From NCBI RefSeq assembly GCF_004193775.1, contig NC_041008.1:43991136-44055135 (forward strand): DNA of 64,000 nt, written 5' to 3'. Within the stretch, counting starts at the first letter, position 1, and each line of letters begins with the position of its first letter. This DNA comes from Glycine soja (taxonomy: Eukaryota > Streptophyta > Magnoliopsida > Fabales > Fabaceae). The notes beneath the pieces are model-generated. The model saw only the letters and a program-made list of their open reading frames with translations. It made no database searches and was not told the origin of the DNA. Shown here one piece after another: positions 38,567 to 50,245 of the stretch. A program made the position numbers and the translations under genes.

Positions 38567-38864
38567 TGGCACTAAATTAACACCTCTCTCTCTCTTGTGA
38601 TTCTCTTTCTTTCTCTCTCATAATTCACGTCACTCCATCATTGGAAATCTTCTCATTTGCTGAATCCATGACTCTTCTTCTTCCAGGAATATCGTCCTTC
38701 CCCCGTGATTCAGCGCGTTCCACATCAGGCCGTCGTGCCCCAACCCGAACACCAAGAAATTGCACGGCGACTTCTTCTCCAGAACTCTTGCTGTCACTGG
38801 ACCAACTTCAGTTTCCAGTTTAGCCTTTGCCTCTTTTACCATTTCATGTAATTCTTTATATTTT
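38567..38864 (-). pseudogene. DUF579 (GXM/IRX15-type) gene fragment, left arm of an inverted duplication
   Basis: On the minus strand this encodes VLEKKSPCNFLVFGLGHDG and NHGGRTIFLEEEESWIQQM, the conserved core of DUF579 proteins, Golgi enzymes that methylate xylan glucuronic acid or arabinogalactan (GXM/AGM) or support xylan synthesis (IRX15). A complete family member has nearly 300 residues; this piece keeps only about 60 of them and stops after RRFPMME. The frame continues upstream to 39037 through about 55 residues (KKQLNIAKDARRVDVLCYRI) that I do not recognise as DUF579, so the open frame (135 codons) may be chimeric. The segment is near-identical in inverted orientation to 40031-40325. 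A weaker match continues outward to about 38480. It is a fragment; catalysis is not expected. Confidence 0.75.
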
Positions 38865-40030
38865 GAAGTACCATCCACAAGCCTGTAGCTCAAATATATC
38901 CTGTAACATAGTACATCTACACGCCGGGCATCTTTTGCTATATTTAGCTGCTTCTTCCAACATCTGCCAGTATTAAACTCCTTCAAGGAAACACGATGAC
39001 ATTGGCTTAAGAAGTTGGAGATCACCCTGAGGATCATAGGCAGAATATATAGTAGTTTTGTTTTGGGTTAAGGTGATCCTCTGGGTTCTTATTTTTATAT
39101 TAATTTTATTTTCTCCTCCTTCTTCTCCACCTTTCTTTATTAAGAACAAGGAAAAGTGATTAACTAATGTGCATGGCAGGGCTTCTTAGTGAGATATTCA
39201 TTGTCTTTACGTTTGATGATGATGTTATTTTGTTTCAAGGGATGTAATGGGTATGATCTGTTAGATGGATATGGATTTCTCTCCTTGTTACTTGATCGAA
39301 AAGGAGGAAGTCATGGTTGTTTAATTTAGTTTCTATTTTTTTTTTTTTGGAGTGAGAATCAATTAATATAAACAATGAAATGATCAACAGCTTCATAGAA
39401 TTTTCAGATACGTAGTTTAAATGTTGTGCTGCTGTATACACGACATCAAGTGTCTCCATTAGACAATGTTCAAACAGTGCTATAGTATTAGACATGCATG
39501 TGTTGTATTTCTTCTAGTTATTATTCAAGAATAAAGGGGGTAAATTACAGTGGAAATTCGGAAATATTTTTCTTTTGGAGCAAATGAAATCGGTGATTAA
39601 CATACAGAACCAGTATTCATGAGGTGTTTTACAAATTAAATTGAACTTTACATTATAATGAAGATATTTCTTTTTAAAGTTTATGAATAAGTTTAGTGAT
39701 TAATATTTAATATTGAATAAACACTTTTTTTTTTCATTGGTAGTACAAACAAGTTGTGGCTGGCATGAAACCTACCCCGTTGAAATTACCCGTGTGCGAG
39801 CAGCATTGAACTCGGGTAAGGTGATATCAGTCAGTGTCATGTGATGCGTGCGGTTGCGTGTGTTGCTTTCTTGATTTGATATGCATAAATAAACATATGT
39901 GTTTGTACGTATACATTATACTGTTGAATAATTGATTCAAGATTTTCGAGGATTATTATTATCTCTGTATCTCACACACGAGTGCTACAATGGCAGTGTA
40001 TATAGTATACACGAGTTCAATATATAAATA
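38865..40030. other. Loop between the inverted DUF579 arms
   Basis: About 1.17 kb without a clear gene. It contains the unrecognised open extension of the left arm (to 39037), an A/T-rich patch, and near 39750 a short in-frame peptide TSCGWHETYPVEITRVRAAL before a stop, which looks protein-like but which I cannot assign. Confidence 0.5.
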
Positions 40031-40325
40031 AAAATAAAGAATTACATGAAATGGTAAAAGAGGCAAAGGCTAAACTGGAAACTGAAGTTGGTCCAGTGAC
40101 AGCAAGAGTTCTGGAGAAGAAGTCGCCGCGCAATTTCTTGGTGTTCGGGTTGGGGCACGACGGCCTGGTGTGGAACGCGCTGAATCACGGGGGAAGGACG
40201 ATATTCCTGGAAGAAGACGAGTCATGGATTCAGCAAATGAGGAGAAGATTTCCAATGCTGGAGTGACGTGAATTATGAGAGAGAAAGAGAGAGAATCACC
40301 AGAGAGAGGTGTTAGTTTAGTGTCA
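40031..40325 (+). pseudogene. DUF579 gene fragment, right arm of the inverted duplication
   Basis: This encodes the same DUF579 core as the left arm: MVKEAKAKLETEVGPVTARV, KKSPRNFLVFGLGHDGLVW and HGGRTIFLEEDESWIQQMR, ending RRRFPMLE and TGA. Here the conserved Cys of SPCNF is Arg, and three bases absent from the left arm restore an extra Arg. By eye the arms differ by about nine substitutions and two short indels over roughly 295 bp. Both stop at the same place, so truncation came before duplication. A diverged match continues outward to about 40450. There is no sign of an intact gene around it. Confidence 0.75.
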
Positions 40326-40450
40326 CCTCTCATGCTCTACTTATTAAAATTATCAACAACAATGCATCTTATTAATCATGTTACTTCAAAAATAAGAATT
40401 ATTTTTTACATTTAAAAAGATAGAAACTAAGATGTAAAATGACTACAAAA

Positions 40451-41629
40451 TATAAACCAAAATACTTATTCCCTCACTAAATTTTTAAATTTAACCCGCA
40501 CCGTATATTTTATTCAAGCCAATCTATTGGACCTCAATTTTGATATTTTCCTATCCAAAATCTTCTCCTTATGATAAATCACAATTCATTGCAATTTTTA
40601 TATTAAAGAAATTACATTGCTAAAGGTAATTCTGCTCTTCGTTTTGCGCTGTGAAAGTGGCAAATTATCCCTGATCGGTCGCTTCTAATTGTCAAGCTTT
40701 AGGGTTCCAACTTCCAAGTACCGTATTTAACCAAAAAAACCTTCCAAGTACTGTATTCTGAACTTACAGGAATGAGGAAGTTTAGTGCACATACGTGAAA
40801 GAAAAACGATTTGTAAGCTTTGGAATGGTTCGAGTTCACTATAATACTCTCTCCATATTAAATTATTTATCATATTTGATAATATATGTAATTTTTTTAT
40901 ACATGTAATTTAAATATTTTAAAATACATAAATAAAATGACAAATTCATTGTATTTTACGTAATTTTATTAATAAGTTTCCTGAAAAAACTAATTAAGAA
41001 TAAATAAATAAATTTATTAAATATTTTTATTGCTAAAAAATATTGAATAATTTTTATTTTTTAATAATAAGCCCTTCTTTTATTATATTCTTTTTACCTT
41101 TTTAACTAATACCTTAAAGATAATTGTTATTTGTTAGCCCTTACTTATTTTATATTGCATAATAATGACGTAAGTATATAATTGTTAACTCTTAGTAGAA
41201 ATATTTCACCTTCGGAAGATAATTCTGTTGAATTTAGCAAAAAAAAAAACAAGTGAGTCAGTCCAAAGATGCAGTGAATTTTCAAGTAGAGTATTGATGT
41301 GACATAGTGTTGTAGTTGATCAAGATTAGGGACCACCACGATGTAGTGACAGGAAGGGTTAGTGAGTAGTGACAATAAACTTAGCCACATTCATAAGAAA
41401 ATAGTGGCAATAAACTTGGCCATATTGATAAAAATAATAGTGACATGCATCATCATGGTGCCCTTTGAAGTCAAACAACTATGGTGGGCTCTTGTGGGCA
41501 AGGCCGGTTCCAAGTGTACCATATATTGGTCTTTTCCAACAACCCCTAGTGATCTGACAGGCACTAATGTTATTGTTAGCACTACAAGAATAATCAACCC
41601 AATGGTTTTGGCCGATTTTAGTTGCAGTT
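40451..41629. other. Spacer and promoter of the carboxypeptidase gene
   Basis: AT-rich DNA with no gene seen. A TATATT at about 41521-41526 lies about 105 bp before the carboxypeptidase ATG and may be its TATA element. Confidence 0.4.
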
Positions 41630-44600
41630 ATGAATATGAAAATGAATGTTATTCTGTGCCTCCAGTTCCTATGTTTCTTTCTTTTGAGTACTTGGTTCAT
41701 TAAATCATCTGCAATAAATGTGGAAACATATGAATCTGATAGAATAATTGATCTTCCTGGCCAACCTTCAAGCCCCTCAGTCTCACACTTTTCAGGTTAC
41801 ATCACTGTCAATGAAAACCATGGGAGGGAACTTTTCTACTGGTTCTTTGAAGCTCAATCTGAACCCTCCAAGAAGCCTCTCCTTCTCTGGCTCAATGGAG
41901 GTCTCTGATTTTTTTGTTGTCAAGGTCATAGTTAGATTAGAGATCTTATTATATTGATACCATTTTTTTTTATTGGTTTGCTTGGAAGGACCTGGATGCT
42001 CCTCTGTTGGGTATGGCGCAGTTGTTGAGATTGGACCTCTTATAGTCAACAAAAATGGGGAAGGACTACATTTCAACACATACTCCTGGAATCAAGGTTT
42101 GTACATTCGTATATTATTTCCATCTTTTGACTTTGTAGTATGTTCCTTTTTTTTTTTTACTATCTATTGTTATATCCTAATTAATGATATTACCGTACTA
42201 TTAAGTATTAAGAAGGGGAGAGTTTGAGGATTTATTTTGCTTGCTTGGAAATTTGAAACCCTTGCAGAAGCAAATTTGTTATTTGTGGAGTCCCCTGTTG
42301 GAGTTGGGTTTTCTTATACTAACACATCTTCTGATCTCACCATATTAGAGGATAATTTTGTGGGTGAGTTTCCTTTACCGAAGATAAATTCTTCTGATTT
42401 TGTTGAATGATTAAAGTGGTCATATTTGACAAACTACTTGTATCAGCTAAGGATGCCTACAATTTCTTGGTGAATTGGCTACAAAGATTCCCACAGTTCA
42501 AATCCCGGGACTTTTTTATATCAGGAGAAAGCTATGGTGGTTAGTATTTAACTTCACTAAGATATCTCTGTCACATACATTACTAGCATAACCACATTTT
42601 CATTGTCCATATTTTCCAGGTCACTATATCCCTCAGCTTGCAGAGTTAATCTTTGATCGAAATAAAGATGGGAGCAAATACCCCTTTATTAATCTTAAAG
42701 GTTTTATTGTAAGTAAATCCTCTCTAATTAGGAAAAAAAAGAGGATAAATTTAGATGCAGTTCATGTTTTTGATTCCATTCTCTAATCAAAATTGAAGTT
42801 TTATCTTAGTAAAATGTTGACCTTTAACACAAAATTTTATATAGTAGATTTTGGAGGTGAAACTTCACTTATGATTAGAGAACAACACGCATTTTGTGCA
42901 AAACTAAAAATTATACGAGAACATGCACCCCACATGATTTCATTGCCTTCTAAATGGATATGTTCACGTCTTCAGGTAGGGAACCCAAAGACTGATGATT
43001 ACTATGACTATAAAGGCCTTCTGGAATATGCATGGAGCCACGCGGTTATATCAGACCAGCAATACGACAAAGCAAAACAATTATGTGATTTTAAACAATT
43101 TGAATGGTCTAATGAATGCAACAAGGCCATGAATGAAGTGTTCCAAGATTACTTAGAAATTGACATATACAACATTTATGCCCCGGCATGTCTTCTAAAC
43201 AGCACATCCTCAATAGCTGATGATGGCGACAGTAACGGCCCTGAATCATTAACTAAGGTAGAAAATTAATGTCAGAAATTTTTAGATTCTAATATGATCA
43301 CTAACTAATTTCCATATCAATTGGTTTGAGGAAAATTTGCCTCTTGCAGGAGAGAAATGATTATAGACTAAAGAGGATGAGAATTTTTGGGGGCTATGAT
43401 CCTTGTTATTCCAATTATGCAGAAGAATACTTCAATAGAAAAGATGTTCAGTCATCTTTTCATGCAGATACTAAAAGAGACACTAACGTAGCATGGAAGG
43501 TGTGCAAGTAAGCACTTGATCGAGAATTTGTTCCGTCAATGCTCTTTCTTAATTTTTACTAATGAGTGAACATTGAATATTATTCCGTGTTTCATTTCTT
43601 AGTAATTCCATATTGCGGACTTACAACTTCTCTGTTTTCTCGGTCCTACCTGTCTACACTAAACTCATCAAAGGTGGCCTTAAGATTTGGATTTACAGGT
43701 ATTTTTGGCTATGTTCTCTCTTTCTCTTTTAAGTAATAATAATGCTAAAGATCACTTCTCAAATGGATTATTAGTCATTGCACAAATAAATTATTAGATT
43801 ATTATGGACTACCATGTGTGTATAGTTCTGTCTAATATCTATGTAATATTTATTCAAATTTCTTAATTTATAAAAAAATTAATAACAGTTATTATACTAG
43901 ATATGATGTTTATGATTTTTGTATAAATACTAAGAAATATAATTAATTTATTGAATTTCAAGAAAATATTAAGTAATTTTTAATGTATTATTTATCTCTT
44001 TAATTAATGACTTATTTATTCTTGTATTATTCCTGTTAAGTATTTATTAAGAATAGTCTTAGAAAAAAAATATTTAATATAATGTTGATTTTATAAAAAT
44101 GACATATATTTCAGAATAATTTGTACTCTCTAAGATGTTATATATACTGAAACCAAAGAGAGTATGTCATATAAAAATTAATTGATATCATAATAATTCC
44201 CACCACCTAATAACTCTATCGGAAGAGTATTGCTTTTCAAGATCAACGATTTGTGGAAGTAACATTTATTCCTCTGTGATGATATGCTTCATAACTGATA
44301 CATGGTTCTTTAGCTTTAGATATTTCTCTAATGTACACTGAATGACATGAGGGAATTACAGCTTGCTTTCGGCGAAAGTGTCACGTACTTATGTGCCCTG
44401 TATGCAGGGATTATTATGCCCTTCACCGTGATTCCCTTTTTGGAATCATCATTCTTATAGCCTGACTCGCATTCATTAGGCTCTGTTTCTATTAGTTGGG
44501 CATAAAGAGTTTTTACTTACACATCTAAGAAATACATCACAACTTTAAAGATGGAATTTTTTGTTATTTCGATTTCGTGTTTAATTTTCTTTTAATTGAT

Positions 44601-45257
44601 TTTTGTTTTTGGTGCAGTGGAGATGCAGATGGAAGAATACCGGTGATAGGGACACGATATTGCGTTGAGGCTCTGGGATTACCTCTCAAGTCTAGGTGGC
44701 GAACTTGGTACCATGATAATCAGGTTTACGCCCCTTAATTTTCCTTAATTAAGTATCCACTTTTTTTTAATGATTAAAACATAATTAATTTACTTTTGAA
44801 AGTTATAATCTTATATTGTAAGTACATCAATATATTTAATATTTCTAGGCATAATAATCTTTTATGTACTTTCTCTTAAAAGAAAATTATATTTGTGTTG
44901 TTGATCAAGCCATTACATGTGTAGAATCATGAAATTCATCGAAGCATATTGCACATATATACATGAACATAGTTTGAGAGGTAACCTTATGTATGCCTCA
45001 AGATTCAAGAGTGAGGTGGATACTTAGATTCACTGTTATTTTATTTTTTTTACCCTATTTACATTGGGGCTATTTACTCATGTATTCCTAGCTTGTACTC
45101 TAATTACCAGGTTGGAGGAAGAATAGTTGAATACGAAGGTCTGACATATGTGACAGTGAGAGGAGCAGGTCACTTGGTGCCACTGAACAAGCCCAGTGAG
45201 GCTCTCTCTCTAATTCATTCTTTCTTAACAGAAGAACATCTTCCTACTCGTGGATAA
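41630..45257 (+). CDS. Serine carboxypeptidase-like protein (S10 family, class II-like)
   Basis: S10 enzymes are secreted or vacuolar alpha/beta-hydrolases that remove C-terminal residues; some plant members act as acyltransferases. Ten exons (41630-41900, 41989-42096, 42268-42363, 42447-42539, 42620-42708, 42976-43257, 43350-43507, 43603-43698, 44618-44723, 45111-45257) join in frame to 481 residues, the usual length. Residues 1 to about 28 form a hydrophobic signal peptide. Family motifs follow in order: [20 protein letters not shown] (split over exons 1/2), [15 protein letters not shown], then the triad: S187 in GESYGGHY, D402 in SGDADGRIP and H454 in [14 protein letters not shown] is created by the exon 8/9 joint. 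Ser/Asn-rich residues in the linker ([11 protein letters not shown]) would include a glycosylation site and fit a two-chain class II enzyme. A decayed tandem copy follows 1.5 kb downstream. The complete triad suggests a working protein; peptidase versus acyltransferase activity cannot be decided. Confidence 0.93.
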
Positions 45258-45266
45258 TCAGCGTAA

Positions 45267-45285
45267 TATATATATATATATATAT
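45267..45285. repeat. (TA)n microsatellite in carboxypeptidase 3' region
   Basis: A TA run of 19 bp begins 10 bp after the stop codon, so it is probably in the 3' UTR. Confidence 0.9.
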
Positions 45286-46753
45286 GTACTTGTGCCAGTA
45301 TTTTGGGTTGGCAATTTTTCTCACAAGAATGAAGACCCTTGTATGATCAATATAAATAAATGAACAGCAATGATATGTAGACATCCCTTAACTACAAATA
45401 TTCATTTGATTCGTCTCATAAAATTATAATCATTTATTATACCTGCATTTCTTCTCTTGCATGTATTTTTTCCCTCCAAGTATCAAATAGCATGTGATAT
45501 TGTGATGTGATGAACTGAGGATGTTCATACATCATTATTTATTCTTTACCATGGATTTTGATCCTTTAGAATTAGTAGTGGAACGGCAAGAATCTAATCC
45601 GTTGAACTTATTTTATTACATAATAAATTAATATTTTATAATTAAATTTTATTAATTTCAATTAATAGATGAGTAGAGAGAGATGTTATGAAAAGGGTGG
45701 CGTTGAATATGATATGCGTTTGGTATCCAACACAGTTCCTCTTTTTGCAGTAGATATAGCCTAGTGCAAAAAAAAGGAAATATATCACTTGCACTATAGA
45801 ATTAATACGACCTTGGTGCGTGAAATTTTGATGAAGACCAAACAATAAAAAAACTAATGCATCTGTCTTCTATCATGGGTAGTACTTAGTCCCAACGCTA
45901 CTAGAAAAATTTGTAAAGTCCTTAGAAATTATCTTGATTAGCTCAAACAACATTGAAATGGTTTTTCTATATGCCCAAAATTCAATATAAGTTTTTTTTT
46001 ATAATAAGTTTAAAAAAAAATTCAAAACCATTGTTGAATAATTACACTTGAAAACTATTTCTATATGGCAAAGAAATGAAAATCATAATGATAAGTGACA
46101 TGTTTCACAATGCAAAATTGTACCCAGGAGATTTAAAATAAGCCAAGTTCAATGGCCTAATTAACTCAATGCATAGGCTAAGTTGGACATTGAAAATTTA
46201 AGCCCAAACCTTTTTTCCCCCGGCACAACTCAAAATTTTAATGGTCTAAACTAGGCTGGATTAACTTGTTAGCCCCATTTTTTCTTTTTTATTTAATTTA
46301 TAATTAACAAAATCATGCAAGATAAATCTATTATTATAGATTACCAATCAAGTGATTAGACACAAGTGATTAATAAATGATTAATATAATGAAGTTAAAG
46401 TTAAAGAGAAATGCTAGCAATATTTCTAACATATTCTTTATCATTGGTTAAATTTGATTGAAAATCACAAATTTTTGTGAGTCCCAACTTTTATTTATTG
46501 ATTATCTCCCACGTGATTTTGTAATTTTCAATAAGTTTTAGAATATGTGTTAGGAAGAGTGTACTAGAGAGTATGATATTAGCACTCCTCTAAGGTTGGA
46601 TCTTACAATAGTAAGTGAGTTCGATCCTTGACAGAAATAATTCTTAATAAGACTTTATTTACTTCTTAGTTGAACTCTAAATTAGTCATATCTCTTTTTC
46701 CCGATGAACCGGAGGATGAAAACAAAAAAAAAATACGATGATACTATCAAGTC
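45286..46753. other. Spacer between carboxypeptidase gene and its decayed copy
   Basis: AT-rich DNA without a recognisable gene. A CGCTACTAGAAAAA near 45895 resembles a CACTA-element end but has no partner in sight. Confidence 0.45.
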
Positions 46754-46777
46754 ATATATATATATATATATATATAT
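46754..46777. repeat. (AT)n microsatellite at duplication breakpoint
   Basis: An AT run lies just left of the point where homology to the upstream carboxypeptidase gene begins (about 46790-46813). Confidence 0.85.
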
Positions 46778-47310
46778 TGTTTTCATATTATTATAGTTTT
46801 TCATTTTTCCTTTAAGGTTATAGTTGGAGATCTTATTGTATTGATACCATTTCGTTTATCTGGTTTGTTTGGAAGGACCAGGATGTTCCTCCATTGGGTC
46901 TGGCGCAGTTGTTGAGATTGGACCTCTTATAGTCAACACAAATGGGGAAGGACTACATTTCAACACCCACTCCTGGAATCCAAGGTTTATGCATATCTAT
47001 ATTATTTCCATCTTTGAATTTTGTGCATTTCACTATCTCTTGTTATAATGTTATATGCAAACAATTATTACTGTGCTAATAAGTACTGCTATAATAAAAA
47101 AAGAAAAAGAGGAGAGATTGAGGATTTATTTTGCTTACTTGGAAATTTGAAAACCCTTGCAGAAGCAAATTTGTTATTTGTGGAGTCCCCTGTTGGAGTT
47201 AGATTTTCTTAAACTAACACATCTTCTGATTTCACCATATTAGAGGATAATTTTGTGGGTGAGTTTCCTTTACAGAAGATAAATTCGTCTGATCTTGTTG
47301 ATTATTTTAA

Positions 47311-47439
<129 letters not shown>

Positions 47440-48470
47440 TAGTGTTTAACTTCACTATGATATCTTGGTCACATACATTACTAACATAACCACATTTTCA
47501 TTGTCCATATTTTCCAGGTCACTATATCCGTAAGTTTGCAGAGTTAATCTTTGATCGAAACAAAGATAGAAACAAATACCCATCTATTAGTCTTAAAGGT
47601 TTTATTGTAAGTAAATCCTCCCTAACCAAGGAGAAAAAGCGAAAAAAAAGATAATTTAGATGGAAGTGTTTTTAGCATTATTCTCCAATCAAAAACAGAG
47701 TTTTACACTTTTACTTCAGTAACCTATGCTGACCTTTAATATAAGCCTTTATTACTTGGATTAGTGAAGCTCCACTTGTGATCAAAGAACAACACCGATA
47801 TCAATATCACATAAGGAACTATATCTATGTTTTGTGAAAAAGAATTTATTTTTATAGGAGAGTGCACCCCTAGATGATTTCATTGTGGATATTCACATCT
47901 TCAGGTAGGGAACCCAGAAACTGATTATTACTATGACTATAAAGGCCTTCTGGAATATGCATGGAGCCATGCGGTTATATCAGACCAGCAATACGACAAA
48001 GCAAAACAAGTATGTGATTTTAAACAATTTGAATGGTCTAATGAATGCAATCAAGCCATGCACGAAGTATTCCAAGATTACTCCGAAATTGACATATTCA
48101 ACATTTATGCTCAGGCATGTCGTCTAAACAGCACGTCCTCAATAGCTGATCATAGCAACAGTAACAGCCCCGAATCATTTACCAAGGTATATATATAATT
48201 ATAGTTTTGATCACTATAATTTATTTTCATATCAAGTGGTTTATAAGTTGAGGAAAAGTTTGCTTCTTGCAGGTGAGAAATGATTATAGACTAAGGAGAA
48301 TGAGAAATTTTGGGGGCTATGACCCTTGTTATTCCAATTATGCAGAAGAATATTTCAATAGAAAAGATGTTCAGTCATCTTTTCATGCAGATGCCAGAAG
48401 AGCCACTAACGTTAACATAACATGGAAGGTTTGCTAGTAAGAACTAGAATTTGCTCCTTCATTTCTCTTG

Positions 48471-48609
48471 TTTATTTATTTATTTATAAGCCAAAGGTGG
48501 ACTAGAAATTAGAAAAGCTGGTGATGCCAACTAGATTGGCATCCCAGCAAAACTGATTAACGAAGCCTACCAAATTTAAAATCAAAAAAGAGAAAGGTCA
48601 ATACACGAC
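48471..48609 (-). mobile_element. Short retroposon-tail insertion in pseudogene intron 7
   Basis: The intact gene's intron 7 is 95 bp; the copy has about 230 bp. The extra segment is bounded by CTTGTT at 48467-48472 and 48610-48615, a possible target-site duplication, and reads on the minus strand as a non-coding sequence ending in AT-rich AAATAAATAAA, like the 3' tail of a LINE or SINE. It holds an internal hairpin (GGTGATGCCAAC / GATTGGCATCCC region). Confidence 0.6.
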
Positions 48610-49916
48610 CTTGTTAATTTTTACCAATGAACATTGAATGCTAAATTCTTGTGTTTCTTTGCTTAGTAATTCCCTATTCAAAGCTTACGACATCTCTGTT
48701 TTTTCGGTCCTAGCTATCTACACCAAACTCATCAAGGGTGAGCTTAATTAAGACATGGATTTACAGGTATTCTTAGTTGTATTCTCTCTCTCTTTTTTAA
48801 GTCATAATAATGAAAAAATAACTCCTAAAAAGGAAAAGAAAAAGGAACACTTCATAGCCACTGGACGAGTCTGGCTTTTCATGACTAACGATTTGTGGAA
48901 GTGACATTTATTCCTGTGATCATATGCTTCATAATTTATGCATTGAAGGACATGAGGGAATTATTTGCTTTCGGCGAAAGGGTCACGTACTCATCTGGTC
49001 TGCTACATTAGTTGAATATAAAAAATAATAATTGATAGTGCTAATTAAAAATATATTTAAGATTTCTATTTCTCACTTTTTTTTTATTATATATAAATGT
49101 CTAAAATATACATCACACAATTAGAGAGTTTTAATTTTGAGTTTAGAAAATATTTTTCTTCAATCAGTGTTGTTTTAATTTGATGCAGTGGAGACGCAAA
49201 GTGCCGGTGAAAGGAACACAATATTGCGTTGAGGCTCTGGATTACCTCTAAAGTCTAGGTGGCGGACTTGGTACCATGATAATCAGGTTCACGCCCCTTA
49301 ATTTTCCTTAATTAGGTACCGGCTTTTTAATAATTAAAGCATAACTTACTTTTGAAAGTATAATTTATTTTGTAAGTTCGTTAATACTTTCTCACTTTCT
49401 ATTTATAAGATTTAATTATGTAATCCATCAATATTAAAAAAATACTTAATTTAATCAATAATAATAAATTTACACTAAGTTTATACATTTTCTAAAGATT
49501 ATATTTCTCATTAATACTCTCCTCTTTTTTTCCTTTTATTTGGTATGAATTTTTTTCCCTACAAGTTATTTGATTATCAGTATTAGGAATATTTTAATCT
49601 AAAAAAATTAATACAAAAAATAATATATGAATTGAGTCTTATAAAAAAATATTACTTTTAATTTAATTTTTATAAATAAAAATAAGAAAATATATTTAAT
49701 ATTTATAATAATAATTTTATCTAACTTAAATAAGATCAGCTGAAATAAAAGATACCGATGGTCTAGTAGAAAAAAAATATCTTGGATGTAATGATTTATC
49801 ATGCTAAGATTTTTTTAAAGAAAATTACATATGTGAATGAAGTGTTGATACAAGCCAATAAATGTATACCAATTACAATGAACATAGTTTGACAATGACA
49901 AGTATCCTTATGCCTC

Positions 49917-49920
<4 letters not shown>

Positions 49921-49953
<33 letters not shown>
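49921..49953. repeat. (GT)/(AT)n microsatellite
   Basis: A GTGT start followed by about 14 AT units, in intron 9 of the carboxypeptidase pseudogene. Confidence 0.85.
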
Positions 49954-49956
<3 letters not shown>

Positions 49957-50245
49957 AAACAAAAAGTGCCCTTATGCCTCGAGAATGAGGTGGATACTTT
50001 AGAATTGATTGTGTTTATCTTTAGGACCATGTATTGATAGCATTACTATTTACTCATCTATTCCTAGTACTCTCTCCAAAATAAATTTATTCCCTATATA
50101 TTGAGTTTGATAGAGAATGCAGGTTGGAGGAAGAATAGTTGAATATGAAGGGTTGGCATACGCGACAGTGAGAGGAGCTGGTCACATGGTGCCACATAAC
50201 AAGCCCAGTGAGGCTGACGAACATCTTCCTACTACTCGTGGATAA

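Noticed and set aside
39751..39830. Short peptide TSCGWHETYPVEITRVRAAL in the DUF579 loop
   Set aside because: It looks protein-like, but it is too short and unassigned to call a gene fragment.
45890..45912. CGCTACTAGAAAAATTTG resembling a CACTA terminus
   Set aside because: It has one mismatch in the key CACTA bases, and no matching opposite end or subterminal repeats were seen within about 2 kb.
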